From: an uncultured Merdimonas sp.
GTDB taxonomy: Bacteria > Bacillota > Clostridia > Lachnospirales > Lachnospiraceae
Direction: 5' to 3'
DNA length: 47,940 nt
Assembly: GCA_944378225.1 (NCBI GenBank)
Contig: CALWGE010000016.1
Coordinates: 1 to 47,940 of the forward strand
Shown: positions 1-8,477 of the stretch, piece by piece
How positions within the stretch are numbered: the stretch's first letter is position 1
Layout: each line of letters begins with the position of its first letter
Made by a program: the position numbers and the translations under genes
The notes under the pieces: generated by a model
Told to the model about the DNA's origin: nothing
Database searches by the model: none
The model's input: only the letters and a program-made list of their open reading frames with translations

Positions 1-2
1 TG

Positions 3-131
3 GTTCGGAATAGTGTAGTGCTGGCGGTCTATCTCTTGTTTTCGGTTGCTTGCTTCCTTACCGTACATGAGCATTATAGCACGCTTTTCAGCAAGAATCT
101 ACCTGTTCTTCTGTTTGTCCTTCAGAATTAG
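3..131 (+). other. possible C-terminal fragment of a hydrophobic ORF
   Basis: One plus-strand frame is open from the window edge to a TAG at 129-131. It would encode about 42 residues, many of them hydrophobic (for example VVLAVYLLFSVACFL), as in the last membrane segment of a protein that begins outside the window. The stretch is short, and its codon use does not clearly separate it from chance. The opposite strand of the same stretch carries a TATAAT-like box (plus-strand 73-78) that could belong to a leftward promoter. I cannot decide between the two. Confidence 0.15.
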
Positions 132-140
132 CTGAAATGC

Positions 141-169
141 TTGCTTTTCCCGGCTGTTTCTGATAGAGT
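141..169 (+). promoter_or_regulatory. candidate vegetative promoter of the DUF1292 gene
   Basis: TTGCTT at 141-146 and TAGAGT at 164-169 are separated by 17 bp, and TG precedes the -10 box (extended -10). A perfect 6-bp inverted repeat, TCTCTG-ATAA-CAGAGA, lies just downstream at 177-192 and could be an operator or a 5' hairpin. The start codon follows at 236. Confidence 0.45.
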
Positions 170-235
170 AAAAGTGTCTCTGATAACAGAGAAGTTTCGA
201 CCAAATTTTACAAAATAATGAAAAAGGAGATTATC

Positions 236-604
236 ATGGCAGATAATAAATGCGATAACACTTCCTGCGGCGGCAACTGCGATGCCTGCGACGGCAATAT
301 TACCGTTACCCTGACACTCGACAATGACGAAACCGTTGAATGTGCCATCCTTACAATTTTCCCTGTAAACGGACGAGACTATATCGCTCTTCTCCCTCTG
401 GATGAGAACGGTGAAAATGAAGACGGTGAAGTTTACCTCTACCGTTATGACAACAGCACAGGCTCCCCGGTTCTGGACAATATTGAAGATGACGATGAGT
501 ATGAGGCCGTAGCTGATATGTTTGATCAGATGCTGGATGCAGCAGAGTACGACGAAATGGTTGATGCTGATGCAGACGACATTGAGATTGAAGAGGAAGT
601 TTAA
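236..604 (+). CDS. DUF1292 family protein
   Basis: Small acidic protein of 122 residues in the DUF1292 (YrzB-like) family, whose role is unknown. The body has the family's short beta-strand core (roughly residues 24-75, with GRDYIALLPLD) followed by a very acidic tail rich in D and E. A Cys cluster (residues 6-18: C, C, C, C) sits at the N terminus. An ATG at 218 in the same frame is possible, but the ATG at 236 is preferred because AAAGGAGA ends 5 nt before it. In many Firmicutes this gene lies beside ruvX, alaS and fur; none of these is visible here. It is the only clear plus-strand gene before 30 kb and has its own promoter and terminator, so it looks monocistronic. Confidence 0.9.
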   Translation: MADNKCDNTSCGGNCDACDGNITVTLTLDNDETVECAILTIFPVNGRDYIALLPLDENGENEDGEVYLYRYDNSTGSPVLDNIEDDDEYEAVADMFDQMLDAAEYDEMVDADADDIEIEEEV

Positions 605-639
605 TCCACTCAGAAATTAATTTCGGAGAATTTATACAG

Positions 640-693
640 AGAGCCACTGCTTTACAGGTGAACATTCCCTTGTGAAGCAATGGCTCTGTTTTT
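640..693 (+). terminator. intrinsic terminator of the DUF1292 gene
   Basis: A 17-bp inverted repeat (640-656 against 671-687) with two imperfect positions encloses a 14-nt loop and is followed by TTTTT at 689-693. It lies 36 nt after the DUF1292 stop codon. The helicase gene arrives from the other side (stop at 726), so the hairpin may also stop leftward transcription, although no T-run lies on that side. Confidence 0.8.
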
Positions 694-725
694 ATGCAAT
701 ATATTCAGATATATCAAAAGCAGCG

Positions 726-2558
726 TTATTCATCAAGCAGTTCTTCCACAAACCGGCTTCTTTCTGCCTTTTTCCCGTAAAGTTTTTTCACAGAAAAAAT
801 ATAGAGCAGTTCTTTTGCCCGGGTCATTGCAACATAAAACAACCGACGTTCCTCTTCCATATCTTCTTCAAAAACTGTGCGCCTGTGAGGTGTAATGCCC
901 TCGTTGGCATCGATGATGAAAACAATCCGGTATTCAAGTCCTTTACTGCTGTGCATTGTAGAAAGAGATACGCTGTCCGGATTCTGTTCCCGTTCCTTTG
1001 CCTGACGTGCCATCTCCTCACGCACCCGGTCAATGTGTTCTTCCCACGCCGCCAGCGTGGAAAAATTCTTCGCCAGTTCTTCCAGTTCATCCAGAATCTG
1101 CAAAAGCTCTTCCTGATTTCTTCCCCGGTATTCTGCGTATTCTTTCAGATATTCCTCATAATTAATAATATGGCGGATATAGTGAAGGGCTCCGGAAGGA
1201 GTGAGCCGCCCTGCAAGCTTCAGATCCTTTCGAAGCTTTTCAATCCGTTCGCAGACCCAGGGTTTGTCATCATACCAGGTCAGGAGCGCTTCCCAGGAAA
1301 TTTCTTCGCTTTCCAGACACTCCCGACCCAGATATCGTTTGGGTCGATTCATAATCTGCAGAAAATCACTGCGCTTCAGACTCCCCTTTGCCATATGCAG
1401 ATAAGCAAATATATCCTTCACGATCCAGTGATCATACAGATTCGGCAGACTGTCTCTCATCCGAAAAGGAATTCCCTCAGAAATCAGTTCTTCCGTAAGC
1501 TTTCGGGGCTGTGTGTTTGTACGGAACAATACAGCAATGTCCCCATAAGATCCGCCTCTTTCTTTCCATGCTCTGATTTTTTCCAGAATACAGGCATATT
1601 CCTCTTCCTGATTTTTGAAATGATGTGTAAGGATCGGCGGTCCCTGTTCTTTCTCCGCGCGAATATTTTTCGGGAAACGTTCTTTATTGCACGCAATTAC
1701 TTTTCCTGCTCCTTCCACGATCGATCCTGTACAGCGGTAATTCGTATCCAGAAGAACCCTTTTGGCCGCCGGATAATCCTCCTCGAAATGAAGCATAATC
1801 TGAGGCTTGGAGCCGCGAAAACGATAAATAGACTGATCATCATCTCCGACAATAAAAAGATTATTCTCCGGCGCCGCCAGCATCCGAACAATGTCATACT
1901 GCAGCTGGTTGATATCCTGAAATTCATCCACCAGAATATAGCGGAATTTTCTCTGCCATGCTTTTAGAATATCAGCCCGTTCCTTTAAAAGTTCGTAGCA
2001 GTATCCCAGCATATCGTCAAAATCTATTTTCCCGCTTCTGCGCAGACGGTTATCATATTCGTTAAATATAGCAAGAAATATTTGAGAATTACATGATACG
2101 GCTTTATAGGCTTTCAAATCCGGCCTTTCATTTTTTACCCTGCTGATTTCCGAAGAGATGGAAGAAATCAGCTCTGCCTCATTTTCCGGCTCCAGCTTTT
2201 GTCTGAGAATGGCATCTCTCAGAAAATGATACCTTTCCTCATCACGCAGGATATGTTCTGCACGGTATCCGTAAGCCAGTTTCAGAATCTGAAAAAAAAC
2301 CGCATGAAAGGTACCAAAGGACACCTTCGTATTCTCCTCCCCCGTCATATGCAGATAACGCCCTCTCATTTCCCTGGCTGCTGCCTTAGTAAATGTGATA
2401 ACCAGAATTTCTCCGGGATTAATATGACAGACCTCTGTCAGATATCGGACCCGCAAGGTAAGAACGAGTGTCTTACCTGAACCCGGGCCAGCAAGAACCA
2501 GCATAGGACCGTCTCTGTGAGAGACGGCCTGCTGCTGCGCTTCAGATAACCTGCTCAT
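726..2558 (-). CDS. UvrD/PcrA-type superfamily 1 DNA helicase
   Basis: ATP-dependent 3'-5' DNA helicase of the UvrD/Rep/PcrA group, 610 residues. The helicase motifs appear in order: Walker A AGPGSGKT (23-30), motif II VDEFQD (about 210-215), motif III GDDDQSIYRFRGS (238-250), motif IV TNYRC, motif V with STMHSSKGLEY, and motif VI FYVAMTRAKELLYI near the C terminus. It is about 100 residues shorter than typical PcrA and lacks the RNA-polymerase-binding tail, so it is probably an accessory paralogue used in repair rather than the main PcrA. Its ATG overlaps the stop of the acetyltransferase gene by 4 bp (ATGA), which makes it the third gene of the gltX operon. Family assignment is firm; the specific role is unknown. 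Confidence 0.93.
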   Translation of the reverse strand: MSRLSEAQQQAVSHRDGPMLVLAGPGSGKTLVLTLRVRYLTEVCHINPGEILVITFTKAAAREMRGRYLHMTGEENTKVSFGTFHAVFFQILKLAYGYRAEHILRDEERYHFLRDAILRQKLEPENEAELISSISSEISRVKNERPDLKAYKAVSCNSQIFLAIFNEYDNRLRRSGKIDFDDMLGYCYELLKERADILKAWQRKFRYILVDEFQDINQLQYDIVRMLAAPENNLFIVGDDDQSIYRFRGSKPQIMLHFEEDYPAAKRVLLDTNYRCTGSIVEGAGKVIACNKERFPKNIRAEKEQGPPILTHHFKNQEEEYACILEKIRAWKERGGSYGDIAVLFRTNTQPRKLTEELISEGIPFRMRDSLPNLYDHWIVKDIFAYLHMAKGSLKRSDFLQIMNRPKRYLGRECLESEEISWEALLTWYDDKPWVCERIEKLRKDLKLAGRLTPSGALHYIRHIINYEEYLKEYAEYRGRNQEELLQILDELEELAKNFSTLAAWEEHIDRVREEMARQAKEREQNPDSVSLSTMHSSKGLEYRIVFIIDANEGITPHRRTVFEEDMEEERRLFYVAMTRAKELLYIFSVKKLYGKKAERSRFVEELLDE

Positions 2559-3112
2559 GCATTTCCTTTCTTTTCCATTTCCGCCCAGTTTACACTTTCC
2601 GGCGGAACCTTATGATCCCCCAGAAACAGCTGCATCCACGTCACATCCAGCCACCTTCCCTGTTTATATCCTGCTTTTTCAAACACTGCAAAAGTCTCAA
2701 ATCCCAGATTGTTATGGAAATTAAGACTTGGTTCATTTTCTGAAGTGATAACTGCATAGAGATTCAGTATATGCATTTCTTTCAGTTTTTTAAACAGAGC
2801 TTCATACAGTGCCCTTCCCGCTCCTCTTCCACGGCAGTCCCGATCCACATAAATGGAAATTTCTGCGCACCAGTCATAAGCCGGGCGAATCATATAGGTA
2901 TCTGCATAAGCATAACCTATCACGCGGCCGGCTTCTTCACAGACCAGATAGGGATAACGTTTCTGAATTTTACAAATACGGGATGTAAATTCTTCCAGAG
3001 AAGGAACCTCATACTCGAAGGTAATTACAGTATCCGTCACGTACGGAGTATAGATTTCAAGAAGCCGGAGGGCGTCCCGGACGGACGCCTCCCGGATAGT
3101 CAGATCATTCAT
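2555..3112 (-). CDS. GNAT family N-acetyltransferase, phosphinothricin acetyltransferase-like
   Basis: A 185-residue single-domain GNAT enzyme that would move an acetyl group from acetyl-CoA to an amine. The N-terminal IREASVRDA segment, the [20 protein letters not shown] segment (strand beta4 and the pyrophosphate-binding loop R/Q-x-x-G-x-G/A), and [15 protein letters not shown] near residue 130 match the Pat/Bar/YwnH group. That group acetylates phosphinothricin, methionine sulfoximine/sulfone or related amino acid analogues; the substrate here cannot be read from sequence. It overlaps gltX upstream (4 bp) and the helicase downstream (4 bp), so it is probably translationally coupled to both. 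Confidence 0.88.
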   Translation of the reverse strand: MNDLTIREASVRDALRLLEIYTPYVTDTVITFEYEVPSLEEFTSRICKIQKRYPYLVCEEAGRVIGYAYADTYMIRPAYDWCAEISIYVDRDCRGRGAGRALYEALFKKLKEMHILNLYAVITSENEPSLNFHNNLGFETFAVFEKAGYKQGRWLDVTWMQLFLGDHKVPPESVNWAEMEKKGNA

Positions 3113-4569
3113 TTTTCAGCATTCTCCAGCTTGTCAATCGCTGCTCTGAGACGCTTCAGGGATTCTTCTTTTCCAAGAACCTCCATCATTTCAGAAGCGC
3201 CGCAGGGTGTAGTCTGCTTTCCGGACATCGCAATCCGGATGGGCCAGAGCACCTGGCCATTTTTACAGCCCTTTTTCTGAACGCATTCCAGAAGACTGTT
3301 ATAAAGAGCATCATTGCTGTAGTCTTCCTGATTTTCCAATATCGGAAGCAGTTCCTTGAGTACCTCAAGGGAAGACTCCTCTGTAGTCTTCATTTTCTTA
3401 TGAGTATAGAGACTGCAGTCATACTCCGGCACTTTCTCGAAACAATCAATCAGTCCCTGGATATCCGGAAATACTTCAATACGTGTCTTTACCATTTCAG
3501 CAAGTTTTTTCGGATCACAGTCTCTCGTCACAGTCTCCTTGATATAAGGCAGAGCAATCTCATAAAACTTGTCAAAATCCATGGCCTTGATATACTCACC
3601 GTTCATCCATTTCAGTTTTGTATAATCAAACACAGACGGAGCCTTGCTGATATGACGATAATCAAAGGCCTGAACCAGTTCTTCCAGGCTGAAGATCTCG
3701 CGGTCCTCTTCCGGGCTCCATCCAAGCAAAGCCACAAAATTAACAATGGCTTCCGGAAGGAATCCCTGCTCAATCAGATCCTCAAAGGATGAATGGCCGC
3801 ATCGCTTGGAAAGCTTCTTGTGTTCCTCATCCGTAATCAGCGGACAATGAATGTATGCCGGAACTTCCCAGCCAAACGCCTCATAAAGGCGGTTGTATTT
3901 CGGAGAAGAAGAGAGATACTCGTTTCCACGCACCACGTGAGTAATTCCCATCAGATGATCATCCACCACATTGGCAAAATTATAAGTGGGATATCCGTCA
4001 GATTTGATCAGAATCATATCATCCAGCTCAGCATTATCTACCGTGATATCTCCATAAATCTCATCGTGAAAAGTGGTTGTTCCGGTTGTAGGATTATTCT
4101 GACGAATCACGTACGGCACTCCGGCAGCCAGCTTTGCCTCCACCTCTTCTTTGCTCAGAGAAAGACAGTGCTTATCATATAAAACAATTTCCTTGCCTGC
4201 CACTTCCGTCTTCAGAGATTCCAGACGTTCCTTATCACAGAAGCAGTAGTATGCCTCACCCTTTTCAATCAGTTTTTTTGCATATTCCAGATAAATTCCT
4301 GATTCCTGGCGCTCACTCTGCACATAGGGACCTACGCCGCCGTCTTTATCCGGGCCCTCGTCATGTTCCAGACCGGCCTCTTTCAGCGTCCGGTAAATAA
4401 TATCCACAGCGCCCTCTACATAACGCTCCTGATCTGTGTCCTCAATACGAAGAATAAAATCTCCTCCTGCATGCTTTGCAATCAGATATGCATACAGCGC
4501 CGTTCTCAGATTACCCACATGCATTCTTCCTGTAGGACTGGGCGCAAACCTTGTTCTTACTTTGGTCAT
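3109..4569 (-). CDS. gltX: glutamyl-tRNA synthetase
   Basis: Class I aminoacyl-tRNA synthetase that charges tRNA-Glu (and in Firmicutes usually also tRNA-Gln, later amidated by GatCAB), 486 residues. The HIGH motif appears as HVGN (residues 17-20) within [13 protein letters not shown], and the KMSKS loop as KLSKR (about 252-256). The first ATG with a ribosome binding site (GGGAG, 11 nt upstream) is at 4569; the frame stays open upstream to 4674, but that extension overlaps the promoter at 4663-4691. The gene heads a three-gene operon with the acetyltransferase and the helicase. The ~85-nt leader shows no T-box-like structure. Confidence 0.97.
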   Translation of the reverse strand: MTKVRTRFAPSPTGRMHVGNLRTALYAYLIAKHAGGDFILRIEDTDQERYVEGAVDIIYRTLKEAGLEHDEGPDKDGGVGPYVQSERQESGIYLEYAKKLIEKGEAYYCFCDKERLESLKTEVAGKEIVLYDKHCLSLSKEEVEAKLAAGVPYVIRQNNPTTGTTTFHDEIYGDITVDNAELDDMILIKSDGYPTYNFANVVDDHLMGITHVVRGNEYLSSSPKYNRLYEAFGWEVPAYIHCPLITDEEHKKLSKRCGHSSFEDLIEQGFLPEAIVNFVALLGWSPEEDREIFSLEELVQAFDYRHISKAPSVFDYTKLKWMNGEYIKAMDFDKFYEIALPYIKETVTRDCDPKKLAEMVKTRIEVFPDIQGLIDCFEKVPEYDCSLYTHKKMKTTEESSLEVLKELLPILENQEDYSNDALYNSLLECVQKKGCKNGQVLWPIRIAMSGKQTTPCGASEMMEVLGKEESLKRLRAAIDKLENAEK

Positions 4570-4662
4570 TTCTTTCTTCACTCCCGTTCTTCTTTCGGCT
4601 TTCCGCGGATATAGACAGAAAATTCTTCTTTCCCTCTCCAAAACAGAAATGCCGCTCTGGAA

Positions 4663-4691
4663 ATTATATACCAAAGAAGAACGGTTTACAA
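4663..4691 (-). promoter_or_regulatory. vegetative promoter of the gltX operon
   Basis: On the minus strand, TTGTAA (4686-4691) and a perfect TATAAT (4663-4668) are spaced by 17 bp. The predicted start near 4656 leaves a leader of about 87 nt before the gltX ATG. The upstream lipoprotein gene stops about 100 bp earlier, so gltX is probably independent of the sigma-factor operon. Confidence 0.7.
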
Positions 4692-4788
4692 GGATATTTT
4701 TCCGTTAACAAAGCGGCCTCTCTCCAAGTTCCGGCACACTTCCTGTCTGCATCTGTATCTTCTTCACTTGAAAATCTTGCCCCTTACA

Positions 4789-5358
4789 TTAAGGTAATTT
4801 CTGAAATTCCAGAGATACCAGCCCATAGGACTGATAGAGTAGGATACTCCCTTTTTCTTCCTTCCACACAGTGGCAGTTGAACCACTCTCACTTTCCTGC
4901 GTATCCGTCTTCTCCGGTTCTCCCAGAATATCCGTCAACTGTATTCGGTATGCTTCCGCGTCCGGCTCATTCAACTGCATGGTAACCACAGAAATCTCTC
5001 CGTTTTCATCATAAAGTGTACCTGCCTGCAGCTGCTCCCCAAAAAGCTCCACTTCGTAAAGCCTTCCTATCAGAATACCATCGTCTGTCTGATTGAGTTC
5101 CCCTCCTCCAAGCATGTCTGCTGCCTGCTCGTCTGTTTTTCCAAGCATGTCCAGAATGCTCTCTATTACAACGGCTGTATCGTCTGCTGCGGTCTCTGTT
5201 TCCGCAGTTTCTGCTTCTGTGTTCCCCATTTCTTCCTTATCTGTCTCTATATTGCCAGTTTCTGAATTCTGTGACTCTGGCACAGATACAGTATTGCTGC
5301 ATGCACACAAAAACGTCAGAAAGCCTATTCCTATTCCAATACAGATTTTCTTTTTCAT
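4789..5358 (-). CDS. putative lipoprotein in an ECF sigma operon
   Basis: A 189-residue secreted protein of unknown function. A short signal peptide (KKK, then a hydrophobic stretch at residues 5-17) ends in the lipobox LCAC with the lipidated Cys at residue 20. A low-complexity Thr/Glu-rich linker follows (about 25-60), then a compact C-terminal domain of about 125 residues with MLGKTDEQAADMLGG and repeated beta-strand-like segments. This is loosely reminiscent of small BamE/SmpA-like envelope domains, but I cannot assign it. It starts 18 nt after the anti-sigma gene, so it is most likely the third gene of that operon and an envelope partner of the sigma/anti-sigma pair. Confidence 0.8.
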   Translation of the reverse strand: MKKKICIGIGIGFLTFLCACSNTVSVPESQNSETGNIETDKEEMGNTEAETAETETAADDTAVVIESILDMLGKTDEQAADMLGGGELNQTDDGILIGRLYEVELFGEQLQAGTLYDENGEISVVTMQLNEPDAEAYRIQLTDILGEPEKTDTQESESGSTATVWKEEKGSILLYQSYGLVSLEFQKLP

Positions 5359-5376
5359 ATTCTTTCCCCCATTTCC

Positions 5377-6228
5377 TTACTGTAATCTTTCTGTACTCAG
5401 ACAATGATCCACCAGATACGTATCATCCAGAACTCCCTGATTCTTAAGTTCTTCCAGCCTCTGCTCTGCTTCCTCCTGTGTTTCAAACTCTCCTACCTGA
5501 ACCACAAATTTTCCGTCCTCAGTCTGAGCCGCTGCTCCTTCATACATGGAAAGCTGCTCGACAGTCAACGCCAGTTCCTCTGTCATTTCCATAGCCTGAC
5601 TTCTGATAAACCACACATCCCGGCTTTCCTGCTCTTCAGAAAACAGATGGATTTCCAGGCTCGCCGGCTGCTCATATTCCAGAATTTCAAAATCAGTATC
5701 CGGTTCCAGTTCCAGTACCACGCGCACTGCAGAATCATCCAGAATAATTTCACGGTACGCATCCCGGATATAGGGCGAATCTGCGGCCTCCAGCAGAAGC
5801 TCCTCCAAATCAAATCCACGCACTCCATGCACCGTCAGAACAAGTCTGTCAGGTGCCGTTCGTTTTTCTGCCTGATACGCAGGTGCATGTACAGCCTGTT
5901 CCGTTTTCTCTGATGAACCGAGTGCAAAATTTATTTTTATTACATCCTCTTCAGCAGCTGCTGTCATGTTCATTCCGTCTGTGGCAGTCCCGCCCGTTCC
6001 AATGTGAAAAATCTGTACCAGATTACCCAGCACAGGCACTTCCGACAGTGCCGCATATACAGGCGGGGTATTGCCTGCCAGAACCAGCACTGCTGCCGCC
6101 AGAACTGCCCCTGTAACCTTTTTTCTCCTTGCATGCCGCAGTCTTTCCCTGCTTCTTACCTGAGCCATCATTTCAGAAAGCTCCTGGGGAATTTCAATTT
6201 CCTCATAACCCTTTTTATCAATCTCCAT
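5377..6228 (-). CDS. membrane anti-sigma factor, DUF4179-like, with a SPOR-like C-terminal repeat
   Basis: A 283-residue protein that follows the ECF sigma gene with an 11-bp overlap, the usual place for its anti-sigma factor. The cytoplasmic part (about 1-37) would hold the sigma factor, one membrane segment lies at about 38-55, and the next stretch has SEVPVLGNLVQIF, typical of DUF4179 proteins. The outside part contains an AMIN-like region (about 125-210, RLVLTVHGVRGFDLEEL). The end (about 237-275), KFVVQVGEFETQEEAEQRL, resembles one half of a SPOR domain, a fold known to bind peptidoglycan. This suggests that the pair senses the cell wall. The ATG has AGGAGG upstream. Family placement of the N-terminal half is good; the SPOR and AMIN readings are inference from motif shape. 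Confidence 0.8.
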   Translation of the reverse strand: MEIDKKGYEEIEIPQELSEMMAQVRSRERLRHARRKKVTGAVLAAAVLVLAGNTPPVYAALSEVPVLGNLVQIFHIGTGGTATDGMNMTAAAEEDVIKINFALGSSEKTEQAVHAPAYQAEKRTAPDRLVLTVHGVRGFDLEELLLEAADSPYIRDAYREIILDDSAVRVVLELEPDTDFEILEYEQPASLEIHLFSEEQESRDVWFIRSQAMEMTEELALTVEQLSMYEGAAAQTEDGKFVVQVGEFETQEEAEQRLEELKNQGVLDDTYLVDHCLSTERLQ

Positions 6229-6718
6229 GCTGCGCCTCCTTTTCCCGAATTTTTTTCAGCAGACGGTAAATTCTGGTTTTCACTGTATTTTCCGGAATCG
6301 AAAGAATCTCGCTGATTTCCCGGAAACTCCTGTCCTCCAGATACTTCAGAATCAGCAGCGTTCTCTCCCCGGCCTCCAGCCCGTCCAGACAGCGGTAAAT
6401 ATCCATGGATACTTCTGCTGTCTCAAATCTTGACTCCTCCATGCCTTCCTCGTACTGCTCAAAAGAAATCCATCTCTTCTTCTGCCTGAGATAACGGTAT
6501 GCTTCAAAAATAATAATTCTGCTCATCCACGTATCAAAATATTCCTCCTGCCTCAGCTGATGCCTGTGACAGTAGCCCTTATAAGTTGCTTCTGACAGAA
6601 TTTCAAGGGCATCCTGTTCGTTTTTTGTATAGCAATAGGCAAGCCGGTAGTACTTTTCTCTGGATTTTTCCCATTTTTCTGCAAACCGCTCTTTTGTCAA
6701 ATGATTGATATGAAACAC
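6218..6718 (-). CDS. ECF-type RNA polymerase sigma factor
   Basis: A sigma-70 family factor of the extracytoplasmic-function group, 166 residues. Region 2 is at about 20-85 (YYRLAYCYTKNEQDALEI ... MSRIIIFEAYRYLRQKKR). Region 4 is at about 108-160 (LKYLEDRSFREISEILSIPENTVKTRIYRLLKKIRE), a clear helix-turn-helix. The start codon is GTG, preceded by AGGAGG with 9-nt spacing. The order sigma, anti-sigma, lipoprotein, with overlaps or short gaps, indicates one operon. A candidate self-regulated ECF promoter is present upstream. It is similar in kind to SigV-like factors of clostridia that respond to envelope stress, but the signal here is unknown. Confidence 0.92.
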   Translation of the reverse strand: MFHINHLTKERFAEKWEKSREKYYRLAYCYTKNEQDALEILSEATYKGYCHRHQLRQEEYFDTWMSRIIIFEAYRYLRQKKRWISFEQYEEGMEESRFETAEVSMDIYRCLDGLEAGERTLLILKYLEDRSFREISEILSIPENTVKTRIYRLLKKIREKEAQHGD

Positions 6719-6740
6719 ACCTTATCTCCTCCTTTCAACC

Positions 6741-6771
6741 ATTAGAGCTATGGGAAGAAGAAAAAGTTTCA
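6741..6771 (-). promoter_or_regulatory. candidate ECF-sigma (autoregulated) promoter
   Basis: On the minus strand TGAAAC (6766-6771) is followed directly by a T-rich TTTTTC, as in many ECF -35 elements. CTCTAAT (6741-6747) lies about 18 bp downstream in the -10 position. No good sigma-A -10/-35 pair is visible in the 79-bp gap after the EamA gene. The ribosome binding site of the sigma gene starts within 20 nt. This fits autoregulation by the sigma factor it drives, but it has not been compared with other sites. Confidence 0.4.
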
Positions 6772-6796
6772 CAAATTTAGGAAATTTAAAAAGGAA

Positions 6797-7672
6797 TTAC
6801 AAAAAAGCCATGGCAACTGTACCAGCCGTCAGCAGCGCAAGACCTGCCGCTGCCTTTCTGCTGAGCTTTTCTCCAAATACAACATAGGAAAAAGCCACTG
6901 TAACCAGTACACTCAGCTTGTCCACAGGTACCACCACACTGGCAGGTCCTTCCTGCAGTGCCCTGTAATAACATAACCAGGAAGCACCCGTAGCCACACC
7001 TGAAAGGCAGATAAAATTCAGCTCGCTGCGCGGGATTTCCCTGAGGGCCGAACCCTTTTTCTGAACAACTACCATCATCCAGGCCATGATCAGAACCACA
7101 CCGGTGCGGACTGCCGTTCCAAGATTTGATTCAATACCGGAAATCCCCGTTTTTCCCAGGATCGCAGTCAGACTGGCAAAAACAGCAGAGCCTGCCGCAT
7201 AAAGAAACCAACCGGCTTTTCCATTCTTCCCGGCTGCTTCTGAGGTACTCATATCTTTTTTCTCAATCATCAGAAAAATACCTGACGCAATCACAATAAC
7301 AGCCAGCATTTTGGGAAGAGAAATGCCTTCCCCAAGAAAAATAAGCGCCAGAACAATTGTAAGAACTGTGCTGGACTTATCCACCGGTACCACTTTATTG
7401 ATATCTCCCAGCTGAAGCGCCTTAAAATAGCAAAGCCAGGAAGCTCCCGTGGCCGCCCCGGACAAAATCAGAAACAGCAGTGTCTCCCTGCTGATTGAGC
7501 CAATCTGGTTCCAGGATCCCGCCACAATTACCATAATCCAGGAAAAAATCAAAATTACAACGGTACGCACAGCCGTTGCAATCGTAGAATCCGTATTTTT
7601 AATTCCGCATTTTGCCAGTATTGAAGTGATGCCGGCGAAGAAAGCAGAGCCTGCCGCGTAAAGTATCCACAT
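6797..7672 (-). CDS. EamA/DMT-family membrane transporter
   Basis: A 291-residue drug/metabolite transporter superfamily protein with two tandem EamA repeats (about 1-138 and 150-291), each of about five membrane helices. The repeats are visibly related: both carry ATGASWLCY followed by a ...KVVPVDK or ...VVVPVDK segment at the same relative place. Such proteins export or import small metabolites, and the substrate cannot be deduced. It lies between mnmM and the sigma operon, with about 70 bp on each side and no clear terminator, so read-through from mnmM is possible. Confidence 0.9.
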   Translation of the reverse strand: MWILYAAGSAFFAGITSILAKCGIKNTDSTIATAVRTVVILIFSWIMVIVAGSWNQIGSISRETLLFLILSGAATGASWLCYFKALQLGDINKVVPVDKSSTVLTIVLALIFLGEGISLPKMLAVIVIASGIFLMIEKKDMSTSEAAGKNGKAGWFLYAAGSAVFASLTAILGKTGISGIESNLGTAVRTGVVLIMAWMMVVVQKKGSALREIPRSELNFICLSGVATGASWLCYYRALQEGPASVVVPVDKLSVLVTVAFSYVVFGEKLSRKAAAGLALLTAGTVAMAFL

Positions 7673-7743
7673 TATATTTCCCTCTTTTCATTCTGCTGAT
7701 TTTTATCTTATTTCCTTATTTACCGCTCCCTTATATCCGTCCT

Positions 7744-8307
7744 TCAGCTCCGGAATATGAACACCGGCATGGGCGGACAGTTCCTGCGGTTATAATATTC
7801 ATTGGCTATTACCGTGTATTCCCTGGGCGGCAGTTCTTTCAAATATTCCAATATCCTATCTTTTTCCTCAAATCCAGTCTCACCTCCGCTGTAGATGCAC
7901 AGGCTCATCATTCCGCCGTGTTTTATGATCTCCAGCCCTTTTCGAATAGCCGCCAGGCTTGTCTCTGCCCTGGTAGCAATGGTATGATCACCCCCGGGCA
8001 GGTACCCAAAGTTAAAGCATATCAGATCTGCCGACTCCGGACTCAGATATCGATCTATGTTCTCATGACCGTCCAGAATAAGTTCTGCTCTGTCGCACAA
8101 GCCATGCGCAGAAAGCAGATTTTCCGTATTCTGCAGCGCCTGTTTCTGGATATCAAAGGCCCACACTTTCCCTTGCTTCCCTGCCAGCCTGCACAAAAGC
8201 AGGGTATCCTGTCCGTTTCCCATTGTAGCATCCACATAGGTGCCGCCCTCTTCTACCTGAGAAGAGATGATGGAATGATACCATTCTGTAACCTGAGACT
8301 GTCTCAT
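7744..8307 (-). CDS. mnmM: tRNA 5-aminomethyl-2-thiouridine methyltransferase, MnmM (YtqB) family
   Basis: A 187-residue class I SAM-dependent methyltransferase. The SAM-binding motif is DATMGNGQDT (about 26-35), followed by AFDIQKQA (acidic end of strand 2) and CFNFGYLPGGDH, a signature of the YtqB family. In Bacillus subtilis YtqB (MnmM) methylates 5-aminomethyl-2-thiouridine at the tRNA wobble position, the final step made by MnmC in enterobacteria. Older annotations call the family 'putative rRNA methylase'. It follows a strong terminator, so it starts its own transcription unit, but I found no convincing -35 box for it. Confidence 0.85.
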   Translation of the reverse strand: MRQSQVTEWYHSIISSQVEEGGTYVDATMGNGQDTLLLCRLAGKQGKVWAFDIQKQALQNTENLLSAHGLCDRAELILDGHENIDRYLSPESADLICFNFGYLPGGDHTIATRAETSLAAIRKGLEIIKHGGMMSLCIYSGGETGFEEKDRILEYLKELPPREYTVIANEYYNRRNCPPMPVFIFRS

Positions 8308-8401
8308 GATGTCTCCTTTCTATTATTCTATACCGGATAATCTTCTGTTATCTGTACATAAATTTACCTGTCTTTCACTTGCGCAAAAGAACAGACTGTA
8401 T

Positions 8402-8442
8402 AAAAAAACTCAAGCATATTGCCTTTCACAACACACCTGAGT
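8402..8442 (-). terminator. intrinsic terminator after the NhaC/C39 genes
   Basis: Read on the minus strand, a 14-bp stem (8429-8442 pairing with 8408-8421) that includes four G-U pairs encloses a 7-nt loop and is followed by seven consecutive T residues (plus-strand A run 8402-8408). It lies 35 bp past the stop of the C39-like gene. The G-U pairs make it effective only in the leftward transcript. Confidence 0.8.
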
Positions 8443-8477
8443 CTCTTTTGTGAGAATCTTCCAGCTTTTGACCTGAA

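Noticed and set aside
672-1967. Long plus-strand open frame of 431 codons
   Set aside because: It is antisense to the helicase gene, whose motifs are all intact; the plus-strand product has no recognisable domain and is rich in Phe, Cys, His and Ile, as expected for a shadow frame.
4570-4674. Longer N terminus for gltX, and a T-box leader
   Set aside because: The extension would overlap the promoter's -10 box, and residues before MTKVRT do not match the family. The 87-nt leader is too short and lacks the T-box consensus.
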